From the NCBI GenBank assembly GCA_019242065.1, contig JAFAWJ010000625.1:1-6193 (forward strand): 6,193 nt of DNA, in the 5' to 3' direction. The translations under genes were made by a program, and so were the position numbers. How positions within the stretch are numbered: position 1 is the stretch's first letter; the number at the start of each line of letters is the position of its first letter. The stretch comes from Chloroflexota bacterium. GTDB lineage: Bacteria > Chloroflexota > UBA6077 > CF-72. The notes beneath the pieces are model-generated. The model saw only the letters and a program-made list of their open reading frames with translations, did not search any database and was not told the origin of the DNA. Of this stretch, positions 5,495 to 6,193 are shown piece by piece.

Positions 5495-6193
5495 GCGGAC
5501 GCTGCGATGTGCGGTTGCGTGGGGCCGGGGCGGACCTCGCTTGCCGGCGGATAGGGGATGCGCGGGTGATAAATGCCCGTCAGCAGCGTCACGAACGACT
5601 GCTTGATGCGCGTCAGATCGCGCAGCGTGAGATTGCAATCGTCAAACTGGCCTTCTTCGAGTCGCTGGCGGACAATGTGGTCGACGAGCTGCTCGATAGC
5701 CTCACGCGAGTGGTCGCGCGCGGCTCGGGCGGCGGCCTCGGTACTGTCCGAGAGCATCAGGATCGCGGCTTCGCGGCTCTGCGGCCGCGGGCCGGGATAC
5801 GTGAACGGGGTGGCGTCGACGGTTTCCGTCGTCCGCTCAGCGGCCTGCTGATAGAAGAAACTGATCATGCGCGTGCCGTGGTGCTGGGGGATCATCTCGC
5901 GGATCCGCGGCGGCAGGCCGTATTTGTCGGCCAGCTTGACACCGTCGGTGACGTGGGCGCAGATGATCTGGGCCGAGGCCTGCGGATCGAGGGTGTCGTG
6001 CACGTTGGACTTGGTGTCGGCCTGGTTTTCGATGAATGCCCACGGCCGCTCGAGCTTGCCGATGTCGTGGTAATAGGCCGCCACGCGGACCAGCAACGAA
6101 TCGGCGCCGATGACCTCCGCGGCACGTTCGGCCAGATTGCCGACCATGATGCTGTGGTGATAGGTGCCGGGCGCCTCCATGAGCAGGCGGCGC
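5491..6193 (-). CDS. pgpH: 7TMR-HD family phosphohydrolase, PgpH-like (C-terminal part)
   Basis: This is the cytoplasmic HD-domain part of a membrane receptor-type phosphodiesterase. Characterised members (PgpH) hydrolyse the second messenger c-di-AMP to pApA. The frame is open at the window edge, so the N-terminal extracellular domain and seven membrane helices lie outside; about 234 C-terminal residues are present. Visible HD motifs are LLMEAPGTYHHSIMVGNLAE, with the first metal-binding His, and AYYHDIGKLERP, with the His-Asp pair. CAHVTDGVKLADKYGLP and EMIPQHHGTRMISFFYQQA follow, then the tail block YPGPRPQSREAAILMLSDS and LTLRDLTRIKQSFVTLLTGIYHPRI cut here only for length. This order is the one seen in PgpH/YqfF proteins. 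The TGA at 5493-5491 overlaps the TTG start of ybeY. The ligand is inferred from family, not shown. Confidence 0.93.
   Translation of the reverse strand, partial: RRLLMEAPGTYHHSIMVGNLAERAAEVIGADSLLVRVAAYYHDIGKLERPWAFIENQADTKSNVHDTLDPQASAQIICAHVTDGVKLADKYGLPPRIREMIPQHHGTRMISFFYQQAAERTTETVDATPFTYPGPRPQSREAAILMLSDSTEAAARAARDHSREAIEQLVDHIVRQRLEEGQFDDCNLTLRDLTRIKQSFVTLLTGIYHPRIPYPPASEVRPGPTQPHIAASA

Noticed and set aside
5495..5638. Longer YbeY starting at ATG 5638
   Set aside because: It would overlap pgpH coding sequence by about 150 bases and add an unrelated tail; TTG at 5494 gives the normal length.

Overview
This is a GC-rich bacterial chromosome segment with dense housekeeping genes. It suggests a Chloroflexota member (Thermomicrobia/Roseiflexus-like). 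The basis is remembered protein style (DnaJ, 7TMR-HD protein, Gram-positive-type DgkA), a CIRCE/HrcA heat-shock system and the order pgpH-ybeY-dgkA. The phylum is an inference of moderate to low confidence; another GC-rich Gram-positive-like lineage is possible.

Layout. (1) 1-118: a fragment of a dnaJ 3' end on the + strand, fused head-on to the 3' end of a second dnaJ. (2) 106-1224 (-): dnaJ, complete through its last recognisable residues but with no stop codon before it runs into the inverted fragment. (3) 1294-2316 (-): hrcA, the heat-shock repressor, upstream of dnaJ in the same operon. (4) 2317-2421: a divergent control region with a perfect CIRCE operator (2342-2368) and face-to-face promoter-like elements. 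(5) 2422-3657 and 3650-4648 (+): fabF and fabH, overlapping by 8 bases. (6) 4645-6193 (-): the pgpH (3' part), ybeY and dgkA operon, in which consecutive genes overlap; it converges on fabH with overlapping stop codons.

How the genes work together. HrcA binding CIRCE should repress its own operon and so dnaJ, giving heat-inducible chaperone synthesis. FabH starts and FabF extends fatty-acid chains. PgpH (c-di-AMP turnover), YbeY (rRNA maturation/quality control) and DgkA (lipid/undecaprenol kinase) form a conserved gene neighbourhood seen in many Gram-positive-type bacteria.

The one real anomaly is at the left edge. Bases 1-67 are an exact reverse complement of 220-286, and 68-118 continue the match at about 71% with mostly protein-conserving changes. 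Two different dnaJ 3' ends are therefore joined tail to tail, apparently at a short shared sequence around 107-117, and neither has a stop codon. An assembly or amplification chimera between related dnaJ genes is the most likely cause, but a real inverted duplication cannot be excluded from sequence alone. I see no novel multi-gene defence, mobile or CRISPR system. There is no gene-free stretch over 300 bases.
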